Assembly: GCA_033761915.1 (NCBI GenBank)
Contig: JANRMC010000266.1
Coordinates: forward strand, 1 to 31,493
Length of the DNA stretch: 31,493 nucleotides
DNA from: JACMLD01 sp033761915
GTDB taxonomy: Bacteria > Bacteroidota > Bacteroidia > Chitinophagales > Chitinophagaceae
Direction of reading: 5' to 3'
This document shows, piece after piece, positions 7,455 to 15,861 of this stretch (position 1 is the first letter of the stretch; every line of letters starts with the position of its first letter). The notes under the pieces were generated by a model. The model saw nothing but the letters and a program-made list of their open reading frames with translations. It made no database searches and was not told where the DNA came from. The position numbers were made by a program, and so were the translations under genes.

Positions 7455-8780
7455 TTATCCTTCCCAAATCTCATCTTTCCCTTCCAGCCATAATTTCACA
7501 GATTCAGTTGTAACAGATTTTGGACGCTCAATGGCAAGCCCCAGCGCTCTATCCCAGCAAAGGCTGGCCAACACGCCTAATGCACGGCTTACGGCAAACA
7601 ATACGGTATAATATTCATACTCTACCAAACCATAATGTACCAGCAGGGCACCACTGTGTGCATCTACATTGGGCCAGGGGTTTTTAATTTTGCCAAGCGA
7701 CTGTAAGATGGGGGGTACCACTTCATAAATATTCCAAACAGTTTGTACCAAGGCATCATCTGGCATATGTTGTTTACCAAACTCCATTTGTGCTGTAAAA
7801 CGGGGGTCTGTTTTTCTTAACACAGCATGCCCATAGCCTGGCACCACTTTTCCTTCACTCAATGTTTTTTTAACGTATTCGGCAATTTGTTCTTTGCTGG
7901 GCAATTCGGTATTCAGTTCTTCCCGCATTTCAAATATCCATTTAATCACTTCCTGGTTGGCTAAGCCGTGTAAAGGACCAGCCAGACCATTCATACCAGC
8001 GGCATAACTTAAATAGGGATCGCTTAGTGCAGAACCTACCAGGTGCGTGGTATGGGCCGATACGTTTCCGCCTTCATGATCGGCATGGATGGTCATATAC
8101 AAACGCATCAACTCCCTGAAGCCCTCATCTTCAAAACCCAGCATATGGGCAAGGTTGCCGGCCCAGTCTAATAACCCGTTGGGGTGTATGTGTTCATTAT
8201 TCTTGTATTTTCTGCGATACACGTAAGCAGCAATACGCGGCAAACGGGCAATCAGATCCATACAGTCATCATACACAGGATTCCAATAATCTTTTTTATT
8301 AATGCCCTTTGCATATTCTTTTGAAAAATGACCTTCGGTTTGCAGCGCCATTACGCCGGTTACAAACATGGTCATGGGGTGTGCATAAGCCGGTAATGCA
8401 TCTATAGCTGCAAATACATGGCTGGGCACATGGCTGCGGCGCTGCCATACATTGGTTATATGGTGGGCATCTTCATCGGTAGGCAACTCGCCAACCAGCA
8501 TCAGGTAAAAAAGTCCTTCAGGAAGCGGTTCTTTTCCGTCGGGTGCTTTGGGTAGTTTTGCCTGCAATTCCGGGATGGTATATCCTCTGAAGCGGATGCC
8601 TTCTTGTGCATCCAGTAAAGAAGTTTCTGTTACCAGGCCTGTAATACCCCTCATACCCTGGTAAACCTGGCCCAGGGTAACTTCTCCTATTTTACGGTTT
8701 CCGTGTTCTTTTAAAAGTGCTTTTATTTCTGCTCCGGCAAGATCTGCTTTTGCTTTAAACCTGTCTTTTAATATGCCCAT
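7455..8780 (-). CDS. gltA: Citrate synthase (mitochondrial-like type)
   Basis: It condenses oxaloacetate and acetyl-CoA to citrate, the first step of the TCA cycle, in the cytoplasm. The 441-residue protein carries the three catalytic residues in their motifs: H271 in NGLAGPLHGLANQEV, H318 in VVPGYGHAVLRKTDPRF and D373 in NVDAHSGALL. The segment DHEGGNVSAHTTHLVGSALS is the form seen in mitochondrial citrate synthases rather than the E. coli hexameric type, so a dimeric, NADH-insensitive enzyme is expected from family knowledge. It is a single-gene unit with its own promoter (8827-8858) and terminator (7410-7433). Confidence 0.97.
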   Translation of the reverse strand: MGILKDRFKAKADLAGAEIKALLKEHGNRKIGEVTLGQVYQGMRGITGLVTETSLLDAQEGIRFRGYTIPELQAKLPKAPDGKEPLPEGLFYLMLVGELPTDEDAHHITNVWQRRSHVPSHVFAAIDALPAYAHPMTMFVTGVMALQTEGHFSKEYAKGINKKDYWNPVYDDCMDLIARLPRIAAYVYRRKYKNNEHIHPNGLLDWAGNLAHMLGFEDEGFRELMRLYMTIHADHEGGNVSAHTTHLVGSALSDPYLSYAAGMNGLAGPLHGLANQEVIKWIFEMREELNTELPSKEQIAEYVKKTLSEGKVVPGYGHAVLRKTDPRFTAQMEFGKQHMPDDALVQTVWNIYEVVPPILQSLGKIKNPWPNVDAHSGALLVHYGLVEYEYYTVLFAVSRALGVLASLCWDRALGLAIERPKSVTTESVKLWLEGKDEIWEG

Positions 8781-8826
8781 AGCATACGTGTTTTAAATAA
8801 TGTGAAGTAATTTTTGTGCGGTTGGG

Positions 8827-8858
8827 CTAAGGTAGCCAAACTACCCTGCTACAACAAA
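8827..8858 (-). promoter_or_regulatory. Bacteroidota-type promoter of citrate synthase
   Basis: On the minus strand TTTG (8858-8855), a 20-nt spacer and TACCTTAG (8834-8827) match the Bacteroidota consensus TTTG-N19-21-TAnnTTTG with one change. The start point would be near 8822, about 42 nt before the ATG. Confidence 0.6.
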
Positions 8859-9048
8859 AATTAATGGTAAAGGATGCAGAATTTTCATAAAAAAAATAAA
8901 AACAAGCGGCAGTAAATAGAGAGGGGTTTTAAAGTGATTTTTACTGTTACAAGAAACCAACATTTACCAGCGGCTGAAGGTTGTAGTTAAAGCAATATTG
9001 TATCAGCGCTTAAGCGGATGTTGCAAAAATAGCTCAGTTATTTGGTGC

Positions 9049-9106
9049 GGTACCAGTGAGTGACACAACGATGCCGGGCTTTGTACCAATGCAGGCAACT
9101 ACTACC
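9049..9106 (+). repeat. Dispersed intergenic repeat, diverged copy 2
   Basis: GGTACCAGTGAGTGACACAA opens the copy; ATGCCGGGCTTTGTACC lies in the middle and CTACTACC closes it. The middle matches the copy at the right window edge (reverse complement contains ATGCCGGGCTTTATACTG). It overlaps the stop of the small membrane protein. The rest of the 8781-9101 gap holds only the citrate synthase promoter and AT-rich sequence. Confidence 0.7.
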
Positions 9107-9401
9107 CCACCAGTTTTATAACTAATACAGCTATACAATAAATTACGGTGGCTATAAATATGCCGCGCAGGGTTTTGTCTTTACGGGCATTTACATAAAA
9201 GGTAAACAATACGGCGTTGGCCACTAATGAAATGCTGCTAACTGCAGTTAACAGGCTTTTATATTGTTTTAAATAACCCAAAAACTCTATAAACTGTACG
9301 TTGCGGCTGTAAAAGGCTACAAAGTAGTAAATAATAAGCCCCAGCAACGGGGTTAATAAGCCCAGCACCAATCCTAATTTTATATCGTCTTTCTTAAGCA
9401 T
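9102..9401 (-). CDS. Small three-helix membrane protein, function unknown
   Basis: About 99 residues starting MLKKDDIKLG, with three likely membrane helices (roughly 9-29, 46-66 and 77-97). The ATG at 9401 overlaps the SurE stop codon by one base (TAATG), a common translational-coupling arrangement, so I prefer it to a GTG four codons upstream. I do not recognise a named family, though small proteins with this pattern of hydrophobic helices and a LxPLLGLIIYY start are common among Bacteroidota hypothetical proteins. The coupling to surE suggests co-expression but not function. The stop lies in a dispersed repeat. Confidence 0.7.
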   Translation of the reverse strand: MLKKDDIKLGLVLGLLTPLLGLIIYYFVAFYSRNVQFIEFLGYLKQYKSLLTAVSSISLVANAVLFTFYVNARKDKTLRGIFIATVIYCIAVLVIKLVG

Positions 9402-10192
9402 TATAATTTCCACTGTTTTTCTAATTTGCTTTTAAGAACGTAATTGGTTAAATCAAATTGTACGGGCACCACGCTTACATAATTATGTTCAAGTGCCCAT
9501 ACATCTGTATCGCGGCCTTTGTCTTTATTATTAAATGCCCCCGTAAGCCAAAAATATTTTCGGCCATGCGGGTCAGTTCTTTCAATAAAATCTTCTTCGT
9601 ATTTGGCGTAAGCCTGGCGGCAAATTTTAATACCTTTTATTAAAGCACTGCTAACAGAAGGTATGTTTACATTTAACACCAAATGTTTATCCATAGGTTT
9701 TTGCAGCATCAATGCGGTTATTTTATGCACGTACTCACGGGCGGCAGTAAAATCTGCTTCAATGCTATAATCCAGCAAAGAAAAACCTATAGAAGGAATG
9801 CTTTCTATGGCGGCTTCAACTGCAGCACTCATAGTGCCGCTGTAAATAACATTAATGCTGTGGTTGGCGCCGTGGTTAATGCCGCTTAAACAAAGGTCTG
9901 GTTTACGGTGCAATACTTTGTCAACCGCCAGCTTTACACAATCTACCGGTGTGCCCGTGCAACTGTAAGCTTCCACCCCATCAAAAATGGTTTGTTTGTG
10001 CAGGCGCAGCGGGTGACCAATGGTTATGGCATGCCCCATACCGCTTTGCGGTTTATCGGGCGCCACCACCACTATTTTGCCAAGGTCTTTAACGGCTTCT
10101 ACCAGATTGCGGATGCCGGGGGCCGTAATGCCATCGTCGTTGGTAATAAGTATTACCGGTTTTTCTTTCTTTTTTCTAATTGGGCTAGCCAT
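9401..10192 (-). CDS. surE: 5'/3'-nucleotidase SurE
   Basis: This metal-dependent nucleoside monophosphate phosphatase (also acting on exopolyphosphate in some species) is linked to stationary-phase survival and is cytoplasmic. The 263-residue sequence has the family N-terminus ILITNDDGITAPGIRNL with metal ligands D19 and D20, S50 in KPQSGMGHAIT, and N106 in LSGINHGAN. Length is normal. The basic N-terminus (RKKKEK) precedes the first strand. It is the first gene of a two-gene unit with the small membrane protein. A TACTTTTG promoter element lies at 10224-10231. Confidence 0.96.
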   Translation of the reverse strand: MASPIRKKKEKPVILITNDDGITAPGIRNLVEAVKDLGKIVVVAPDKPQSGMGHAITIGHPLRLHKQTIFDGVEAYSCTGTPVDCVKLAVDKVLHRKPDLCLSGINHGANHSINVIYSGTMSAAVEAAIESIPSIGFSLLDYSIEADFTAAREYVHKITALMLQKPMDKHLVLNVNIPSVSSALIKGIKICRQAYAKYEEDFIERTDPHGRKYFWLTGAFNNKDKGRDTDVWALEHNYVSVVPVQFDLTNYVLKSKLEKQWKL

Positions 10193-10223
10193 ACTTCAAA
10201 GCTATGAGAAAGGTAGAAACCGG

Positions 10224-10231
10224 CAAAAGTA
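10224..10231 (-). promoter_or_regulatory. Probable -7 element for surE
   Basis: TACTTTTG on the minus strand fits TAnnTTTG and lies 32 bp before the surE ATG. No clear -33 TTTG is visible; the upstream position is occupied by a dispersed repeat core. Confidence 0.45.
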
Positions 10232-10246
10232 TTTCTGGGCAGCACC

Positions 10247-10260
10247 GTTGCGTCGCACCC
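10247..10260 (-). repeat. Dispersed repeat core (GTTGCGTCGCACCC)
   Basis: This is a core-only match, flanked by CAGCACC and GTTAGCAGCACC. It belongs to the same subfamily as 2987-3000 and 15794-15807. The rest of the gap 10193-10487 is AT-rich, and I see nothing else in it apart from the surE promoter element. Confidence 0.7.
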
Positions 10261-10487
10261 GTTAGCAGCACCGCCTTAATGAGCACAAACAATTTAGTTG
10301 TTGTTTTAATTATTAAAAAAAAATATAAGCTGTTGATATTTTACAGGGCAAACCCAAACATACCTTATACAATACTGTGATACCAAAAGAAAGAATTTTT
10401 ATTATAAAAAAAAATCAGGAACTTTAAAGAGTACCCTAACTGTAACGCATATCCCTCCTATGACTGCTGCCGAAACACAGCTTGCAT

Positions 10488-11135
10488 ATGTTTACAATTG
10501 AATACGATTTTTTTAACCTTTATCATCTGAAAGAAAAATATAAGGCAGTTGCCCAGAAATACTTCTATGGTACTGTTATGTCTTTCAATGATGAACACAT
10601 TAAAGGCACTCTGCGGGAAGTAACGCTGGGTGATGGATTGATTTTACAAATGGCAGACTTTAAATTGCTGACAGAACATGTATTAAAAGGAATGCCACAC
10701 AAAAAAGACCACTACGCCATCCATTTTGTATACGTAAAAAATAACACCGGCTTCAATTTTACTTTTAACGGCATTTCATCCAACATTGCTTTTCCGGAGA
10801 TACAGGCGGCTATAATGACCAGCGATGAAGACAATATCAGCTTCACCGGTAAAAGCAACCTGCAATATGTAGTAATGAATATTATAGTACACCGTAGCTG
10901 GCTGCAAAAAAACATTCCTGAGCTTTTTGAAACCAACCATCTGCTGGACCGGTATTTTGCAATGAAAGAAAAACGCATTTGGATTAATATGACCGATAAC
11001 AACCTGAGCCAGCAAATTAAAATTGCATTTGAAATACAGGATGGCCCCTTTTACAAACCATTAATGGAGAAATTGGCCGGCTTTATTATTTCCAGCTTTT
11101 TTATGAATATGGAACTTAAAATGCAGCGGGCTTAA
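10488..11135 (+). CDS. AraC-type sensor-like domain without DNA-binding half
   Basis: A 215-residue protein (MFTIEYDFFNLYHL...). The segment from about 38 to 200, with IKGTLREVTLGDGLILQMAD, a beta-rich middle, then MNIIVHRSWLQK and a helical end, resembles the N-terminal sensor domain of Chitinophagaceae AraC-family regulators. The roughly 100-residue AraC helix-turn-helix domain is absent: the protein stops at 11135 and nothing like it follows before the repeat at 11165. It may be a genuine stand-alone ligand-binding protein or a truncated regulator. ATG at 10488 is preferred over a TTG two codons upstream. The family call is an inference from sequence style. Confidence 0.65.
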   Translation: MFTIEYDFFNLYHLKEKYKAVAQKYFYGTVMSFNDEHIKGTLREVTLGDGLILQMADFKLLTEHVLKGMPHKKDHYAIHFVYVKNNTGFNFTFNGISSNIAFPEIQAAIMTSDEDNISFTGKSNLQYVVMNIIVHRSWLQKNIPELFETNHLLDRYFAMKEKRIWINMTDNNLSQQIKIAFEIQDGPFYKPLMEKLAGFIISSFFMNMELKMQRA

Positions 11136-11163
11136 AAGTTATTGCTGCTTTTTATTCTGTTGC

Positions 11164-11213
11164 CCAAGTGTGCGACGCAAGTATGCCGCTTTATATTACT
11201 ACTGCCGGTTACC
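11164..11213 (+). repeat. Dispersed intergenic repeat copy
   Basis: Core GTGTGCGACGCAA at 11168-11180; the tail ACTGCCGGTTACC matches the tail of the copy at 24390-24443. It lies between the sensor-domain gene and the secA terminator. Confidence 0.8.
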
Positions 11214-11222
11214 AAAAAAATA

Positions 11223-11242
11223 AACCCCGCAAAGGCGGGGTT
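11223..11242 (-). terminator. Intrinsic terminator of secA
   Basis: The 8-bp stem AACCCCGC/GCGGGGTT has a 4-nt loop, followed on the minus strand by TATTTTTTTGG. It lies 33 bp after the secA stop. Confidence 0.85.
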
Positions 11243-11275
11243 CTTACTTATAGTTATCATCAATTCGTAATCATG

Positions 11276-14200
11276 TTATGCATCCTTACCGTGGCATTGT
11301 TTAAACTTTTTACCGCTACCACAGGGGCAGGCATCGTTTCTGCCAACTTTTGGACCTACTTTAATCGGCTCTTGTTTTACACCTGCACCAGAGGGGTCAA
11401 AATAATCGTTTTGATTAGCGCCATAATCGTCACCAGCTGCATCTATGGCTTCTTTATTGGCACGCATCTTACTCATATCTGTCTTTTGCTCCCGGCCTTC
11501 TTTTATGTTGTTATTGCTTTGCTCTGTGGGTATACCGCTGTGGCATAAAAAGCTTACAATGTCTTTGTTTACCTCGCTATCCATCTGGCGGAAAATTTCA
11601 AAAGCCTCCACTTTATAAATTACCAGCGGGTCTTTTTGCTCTAAGTAAGCCGTTTGCACACTTTGCTTCAGGTCATCCATGCGGCGCAGGTGTTCTTTCC
11701 ACGCATCATCAATTAAAATTAAGGTGATGGTTTTTTCAAGAGCGTTTACCAGCTCTTTGCCTTCTGTTTCCAGGGTCTTTTGCATGCTGGCCAATACCTG
11801 TATTACTTTTTTACCATCGCTAAACGGCACCACCACATTTTCTATATGGTTGCCTTGTGTGCTGCGTATGTTTTTAAATACCGGTACAGATTGTGCTGCC
11901 AGCTCCTGCATGCGGCGTTGATAGTTGCCGGTTGCTTCCTGATATAATTTCTCAATGGCTTCACCGGCATTGCCTTTTTCTAACTGCTCTTTGGTAATAG
12001 CGGTATCTAAACCAAAGTTTACAATAACAGCCAGCTTAAAGCCTTCGTAATCGGTTTGCTCTCTGAAAGAGTTTACCAAGCCCTCTGCTACAATATAAAA
12101 AGCATTGTCAAGGTCCAGTGCCAACCGCTCTCCAAACAATGCATGGTTACGTTTTTTATAAACCACGTTACGTTGTTTATTCATCACATCGTCATACTCC
12201 AACAAGCGCTTACGTATACCAAAATTGTTTTCTTCTACTTTTTTCTGTGCCCGTTCAATGCTTTTGGTAATCATGCTGTGTTGTATCACTTCGCCTTCTT
12301 TATAACCAAAGCGGTCCATTAACCCGGCAATACGGTCGCTGCCAAACAAACGCATCAGCTCATCTTCCATACTTACATAAAACTGAGAAGAGCCCGGGTC
12401 TCCCTGCCGGCCGGCACGGCCCCGCAACTGGCGGTCTACACGGCGGCTTTCATGCCGCTCTGTACCAATAATAGCCAAGCCCCCTGCTTCTTTTACACCG
12501 GGGCCTAATTTAATATCGGTACCTCTACCCGCCATGTTAGTGGCAATAGTAATAGCACCCGCCAAACCAGCTTCGGCCACCACTTGTGCTTCGCGGGCAT
12601 GTTGTTTTGCGTTTAATACGTTGTGCGGTATTTTTTTACCGGCCAGCATTTTGCTTAACAGTTCACTTACCTCTACAGATGTGGTACCCACCAGCACGGG
12701 ACGGCCTTCGTTACGCAGCTTTTCTATTTCATCAATAACAGCCTTATATTTTTCACGCTTGGTTTTATACACCAGGTCCTGCTCATCTTTACGGATGGCT
12801 TTTACGTTGGTAGGTATAGCCACCACATCCAGCTTATAAATATCCCATAACTCTGCGGCTTCAGTTTCTGCAGTACCCGTCATACCCGCCAGCTTATGAT
12901 ACATGCGGAAATAATTCTGCAAAGTAATAGTGGCATAGGTTTGTGTGGCAGCCTCAATTTTTACATTTTCTTTTGCTTCTATGGCCTGGTGCAAACCATC
13001 GCTGTAGCGGCGGCCATCCAGTATACGACCGGTTTGTTCATCTACAATTTTCACCTGCTCATCCATCACCACATACTCCACATCTTTATCAAATAAGGTG
13101 TATGCTTTTAGTAATTGCTGTACGGTATGAATGCGGTCTGCTTTTACGGAGTATTCGTTTAATATAGCTTCTTTGCGGTGCAGTTTTTCATCGGCACTCA
13201 ATTGCTCATTCTTATCCAGCTCACCCAATTTTACAGAAATATCGGGCAGCACAAAAAACTCAGGGTCTTCGCCCGTGCGGGTAATCATGGCCAGACCTTT
13301 ATCGGTAAGATCTACCTGGTTGTTCTTTTCATCAATATGAAAATACAGCTCAGCATCTACCTTGGGCATTTCTTTCTGCTGATCGGCCAGGTAATAGTTT
13401 TCTGCTTTCTGCAGTTTTACTTTTATCCCCGGCTCGCTTAAAAATTTAATTAATGCACTGTTCTTTGGTAAACCACGATAGGCACGCATTAATGCAAGGC
13501 CTCCATCTTTAGGGTCATCATTGCCTTCAGAAAATTTCTTCTTTGCCTCAATTAAATATTTATTGGTAACCTGCTTTTGCGCTTCAACCAATTGCTGTAC
13601 CCTTGGTTTTAAAACATGGTATTGTTGTTCATCGCCTCTTGGTACCGGGCCCGATATAATTAATGGCGTACGGGCATCATCAATCAATACACTATCCACC
13701 TCATCCACCATTGCAAAATGGTGCTTGCGCTGTACCATTTCATCGGGGGTGTGCACCATATTGTCCCGCAGGTAATCAAAACCAAATTCGTTATTGGTGC
13801 CGTAGGTAATATCTGCCTGATACGCTTTTCTTCTTTCTTCACTATTGGGTTGGTGTTTGTCAATACAATCAACCGTTAAACCCAACCATTCAAAAATGGG
13901 TCCGTTCCATTCACTGTCGCGTCGGGCCAGATAATCATTCACGGTTACAATATGCACCCCTTCTCCGGCCAATGCATTTAAATAGGCAGGCAAGGTACTT
14001 ACCAGGGTTTTACCCTCACCGGTAGCCATCTCACTAATCTTTCCCTGATGTAATACGGTACCACCAATTAACTGTACATCATAATGCACCATATTCCAGG
14101 TAACCTGTCCGCCGGCGGCCAGCCATGTATTTTTAAAAGTAGATTCGTTGCCACTAATAGTCACGTACTCTTTTTTCACACTCAGGTTGCGGTCTTGTTC

Positions 14201-14602
14201 TGTGGCCGTGGCCACCATTTCCGTATTTTCTTTAAACCTGCGGGCGGTTTCTTTCACCACGGCAAACGCTTCGGGGGCTATTTCCAGTAACACCTCTTCA
14301 ATTTGCTTATCCCGCTCTTTAATCAGTTTATCAATTTCGTTATACGCTTCATCTTTTGCCAACATTTCTGAAGCAGACAATGCTTCTGCAGCTGCTTTTT
14401 TAGCGGCTATTTCTTCTGTAATGGCTTTAATATGCTGCTGAATACGCTCTTTAAACTCGGTTGTCTTACCCCTTAACGCATCATTAGAAATGGACTGAAA
14501 TGCGGTAAAATGCTGGTTCACTTTTCCAACAATCGGTTCTATTTTTTTAACATCCTTCTCCGATTTGCTGCCACCAAACATTTTCTGAAATATTCCTAAC
14601 AT
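11276..14602 (-). CDS. secA: Preprotein translocase ATPase SecA
   Basis: This motor protein of the Sec pathway pushes unfolded preproteins through SecYEG using ATP and is peripheral at the inner membrane. Its 1108 residues are typical of Bacteroidota SecA (longer than E. coli's 901). Visible features are Walker A MATGEGKT (192-199), Walker B/DEVD box at 300-303 (MVDEVDSVLIDD), the helicase motif around GRGTDIKLGPGV, QLRGRAGRQGDPGSS, and the C-terminal zinc motif CPCGSGKKFKQCHG (C1092, C1094, C1103, H1104) which binds SecB or ribosomes. A variable acidic linker precedes it. Secreted products in this window (NosZ, NosD, lipoproteins) would depend on it. Confidence 0.98.
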   Translation of the reverse strand: MLGIFQKMFGGSKSEKDVKKIEPIVGKVNQHFTAFQSISNDALRGKTTEFKERIQQHIKAITEEIAAKKAAAEALSASEMLAKDEAYNEIDKLIKERDKQIEEVLLEIAPEAFAVVKETARRFKENTEMVATATEQDRNLSVKKEYVTISGNESTFKNTWLAAGGQVTWNMVHYDVQLIGGTVLHQGKISEMATGEGKTLVSTLPAYLNALAGEGVHIVTVNDYLARRDSEWNGPIFEWLGLTVDCIDKHQPNSEERRKAYQADITYGTNNEFGFDYLRDNMVHTPDEMVQRKHHFAMVDEVDSVLIDDARTPLIISGPVPRGDEQQYHVLKPRVQQLVEAQKQVTNKYLIEAKKKFSEGNDDPKDGGLALMRAYRGLPKNSALIKFLSEPGIKVKLQKAENYYLADQQKEMPKVDAELYFHIDEKNNQVDLTDKGLAMITRTGEDPEFFVLPDISVKLGELDKNEQLSADEKLHRKEAILNEYSVKADRIHTVQQLLKAYTLFDKDVEYVVMDEQVKIVDEQTGRILDGRRYSDGLHQAIEAKENVKIEAATQTYATITLQNYFRMYHKLAGMTGTAETEAAELWDIYKLDVVAIPTNVKAIRKDEQDLVYKTKREKYKAVIDEIEKLRNEGRPVLVGTTSVEVSELLSKMLAGKKIPHNVLNAKQHAREAQVVAEAGLAGAITIATNMAGRGTDIKLGPGVKEAGGLAIIGTERHESRRVDRQLRGRAGRQGDPGSSQFYVSMEDELMRLFGSDRIAGLMDRFGYKEGEVIQHSMITKSIERAQKKVEENNFGIRKRLLEYDDVMNKQRNVVYKKRNHALFGERLALDLDNAFYIVAEGLVNSFREQTDYEGFKLAVIVNFGLDTAITKEQLEKGNAGEAIEKLYQEATGNYQRRMQELAAQSVPVFKNIRSTQGNHIENVVVPFSDGKKVIQVLASMQKTLETEGKELVNALEKTITLILIDDAWKEHLRRMDDLKQSVQTAYLEQKDPLVIYKVEAFEIFRQMDSEVNKDIVSFLCHSGIPTEQSNNNIKEGREQKTDMSKMRANKEAIDAAGDDYGANQNDYFDPSGAGVKQEPIKVGPKVGRNDACPCGSGKKFKQCHGKDA

Positions 14603-14685
14603 AAAAACTTATTATTTTGGACTTAATGGTTTCTCCTTGTCAAAAAAGATGCTACAACACGGTTATGGCCAAATTGACAGGAGGG

Positions 14686-14693
14686 CAAAGGTA
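14686..14693 (-). promoter_or_regulatory. Probable -7 element for secA
   Basis: TACCTTTG on the minus strand is a full TAnnTTTG match, 84 bp before the secA ATG. No clear -33 element is seen. Confidence 0.45.
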
Positions 14694-14744
14694 AAAAACA
14701 GTTTCCAGTTTTTAGAAGCTGGTTTTTATACATTTAGTTATTGA

Positions 14745-14852
14745 TGGTACCAGCTGCAGCAAGCAGGTCAGCACTCTTGCTCGTTGCAAACCCCAAGTAG
14801 ATTTGTGCGTTGCTAACGAGGCACACTTGTACCCCAATGCTTGTGGCTGCTA
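14745..14852. repeat. Hairpin-forming intergenic repeat, second family, copy 1
   Basis: TTGCTCGTTGCAAACCCC at 14777-14794 is identical to 16826-16843. Inside, CTCGTT (14780-14785) pairs with AACGAG (14815-14820), and the outer part GTACCAGCTGCAGCAAGCA is roughly complementary to TGCTTGTGGCTGCTAC. The remaining 14603-14967 gap has the secA promoter element and nothing else I can identify. Confidence 0.6.
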
Positions 14853-14967
14853 CAAACTTCTATTGCAATCCTGTTACCCGCTCCTTTTAATACTCCCATT
14901 TTCTTTAAAGCTTTCTTAACTAACCTTATTGGCTTCAATGGTATCAATATTTAAAATTGCCCCATTT

Positions 14968-15672
14968 ATGAAATACACCCTGCTTTTATTGCTTGCAGCT
15001 TTTGTTTTTATATCTGCCTGCGCCAGTAACGAAATTGGCTATAGCAAAGATGTAAACCCTGCTACCATTTACACCCAATACAGCATTATTAAAGAAAAAG
15101 ACCAGGATAGTATACGCTGCCGGGCTCAATACCGCTTTGCCGGGCAAAATGGCACTACCCTGGTGTTAAGCCAGCCATCTATGATACAATTAGACCAGCA
15201 ACCACTATTTGTTGACAGCAGTGATTTTGAAGGTGCTTATTACGAAAAGCAGTTTGCACCTGCACAATTTAGCGGCAACCATTATTGGCTGTTTACCGGC
15301 ACAGATGGAAAAAAATATAAAGAATCGTTTACCCTGCAAACACCTGATTGCAACACCGCTTTTTCAACTACCATACAACCGGCCAACTATACCCTTACCT
15401 ACCAGCAATTACAGGCGCCGGTAGCAATAACAGTAGCCATTAGCGACAGTGCCGGCAGCAACTATATTTTTACGCAAAATGTAAGCCCGCAAAATAATCA
15501 AGTGCAACTACAACCCGCTTTTTTTGATAGCCTTGCAACAGGCCCAATTACCATTAGCACCTACATTAATCAAAACCGTGCATTACAGCATTGTCCGGAT
15601 GAAGGAGGTAACCTCTCACTGTATTACTTTATAAAGGAGTGGCAATTGCAATTAGAGCATGTGAATAAATAG
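14968..15672 (+). CDS. Lipoprotein of unknown function
   Basis: The 234-residue protein starts MKYTLLLLLAAFVFISAC, a lipoprotein signal peptide with the likely lipidated cysteine C18. I chose this ATG over an upstream TTG or ATG because the signal then starts normally. The mature part is rich in T, Q, N and Y, predicted beta-rich, with an immunoglobulin-like feel (for example RCRAQYRFAGQNGTTLVLS), but no family is recognised. Bacteroidota lipoproteins of this kind are often on the outer membrane. It stands alone between secA and atpG. Confidence 0.75.
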   Translation: MKYTLLLLLAAFVFISACASNEIGYSKDVNPATIYTQYSIIKEKDQDSIRCRAQYRFAGQNGTTLVLSQPSMIQLDQQPLFVDSSDFEGAYYEKQFAPAQFSGNHYWLFTGTDGKKYKESFTLQTPDCNTAFSTTIQPANYTLTYQQLQAPVAITVAISDSAGSNYIFTQNVSPQNNQVQLQPAFFDSLATGPITISTYINQNRALQHCPDEGGNLSLYYFIKEWQLQLEHVNK

Positions 15673-15732
15673 TGGCTTGGAGGGCCGGTTAATTGGTTTT
15701 CAACCAGCTATTTTTTAAAAAAACAACTGGAT

Positions 15733-15766
15733 TTTTGGCCTTCAACCTTTACCTTTGCGGCCAAAA
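15733..15766 (+). promoter_or_regulatory. TACCTTTG -7 element inside an inverted repeat, upstream of atpG
   Basis: TACCTTTG (15750-15757) fits TAnnTTTG. It lies between TTTTGGCC (15733-15740) and GGCCAAAA (15759-15766), a perfect 8-bp inverted repeat that could be an operator or a hairpin. The untranslated leader would be about 98 nt and contains a dispersed repeat. Confidence 0.4.
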
Positions 15767-15793
15767 TTGGGCCAGCCCTGCTACCCTGTACAA

Positions 15794-15807
15794 GGGTGCG
15801 ACGCAAC
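15794..15807 (+). repeat. Dispersed repeat core (GGGTGCGACGCAAC)
   Basis: It is preceded by CCCTGTACAA and followed by GGCTGCTGAACACAGC. It is the same subfamily as 2987-3000 (reverse complement). It lies in the leader of atpG. Confidence 0.75.
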
Positions 15808-15861
15808 GGCTGCTGAACACAGCGCTGAAGCCGGCCTCCAAAAAATAAAACTCGCTATATT

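Noticed and set aside
10460..10501. 13-codon leader peptide before the sensor-domain gene
   Set aside because: No ribosome site or attenuator follows; probably chance.
11168..11548. 126-codon plus-strand frame opposite the secA 3' end
   Set aside because: It starts in a dispersed repeat, crosses the secA terminator, and is a shadow of secA codons.
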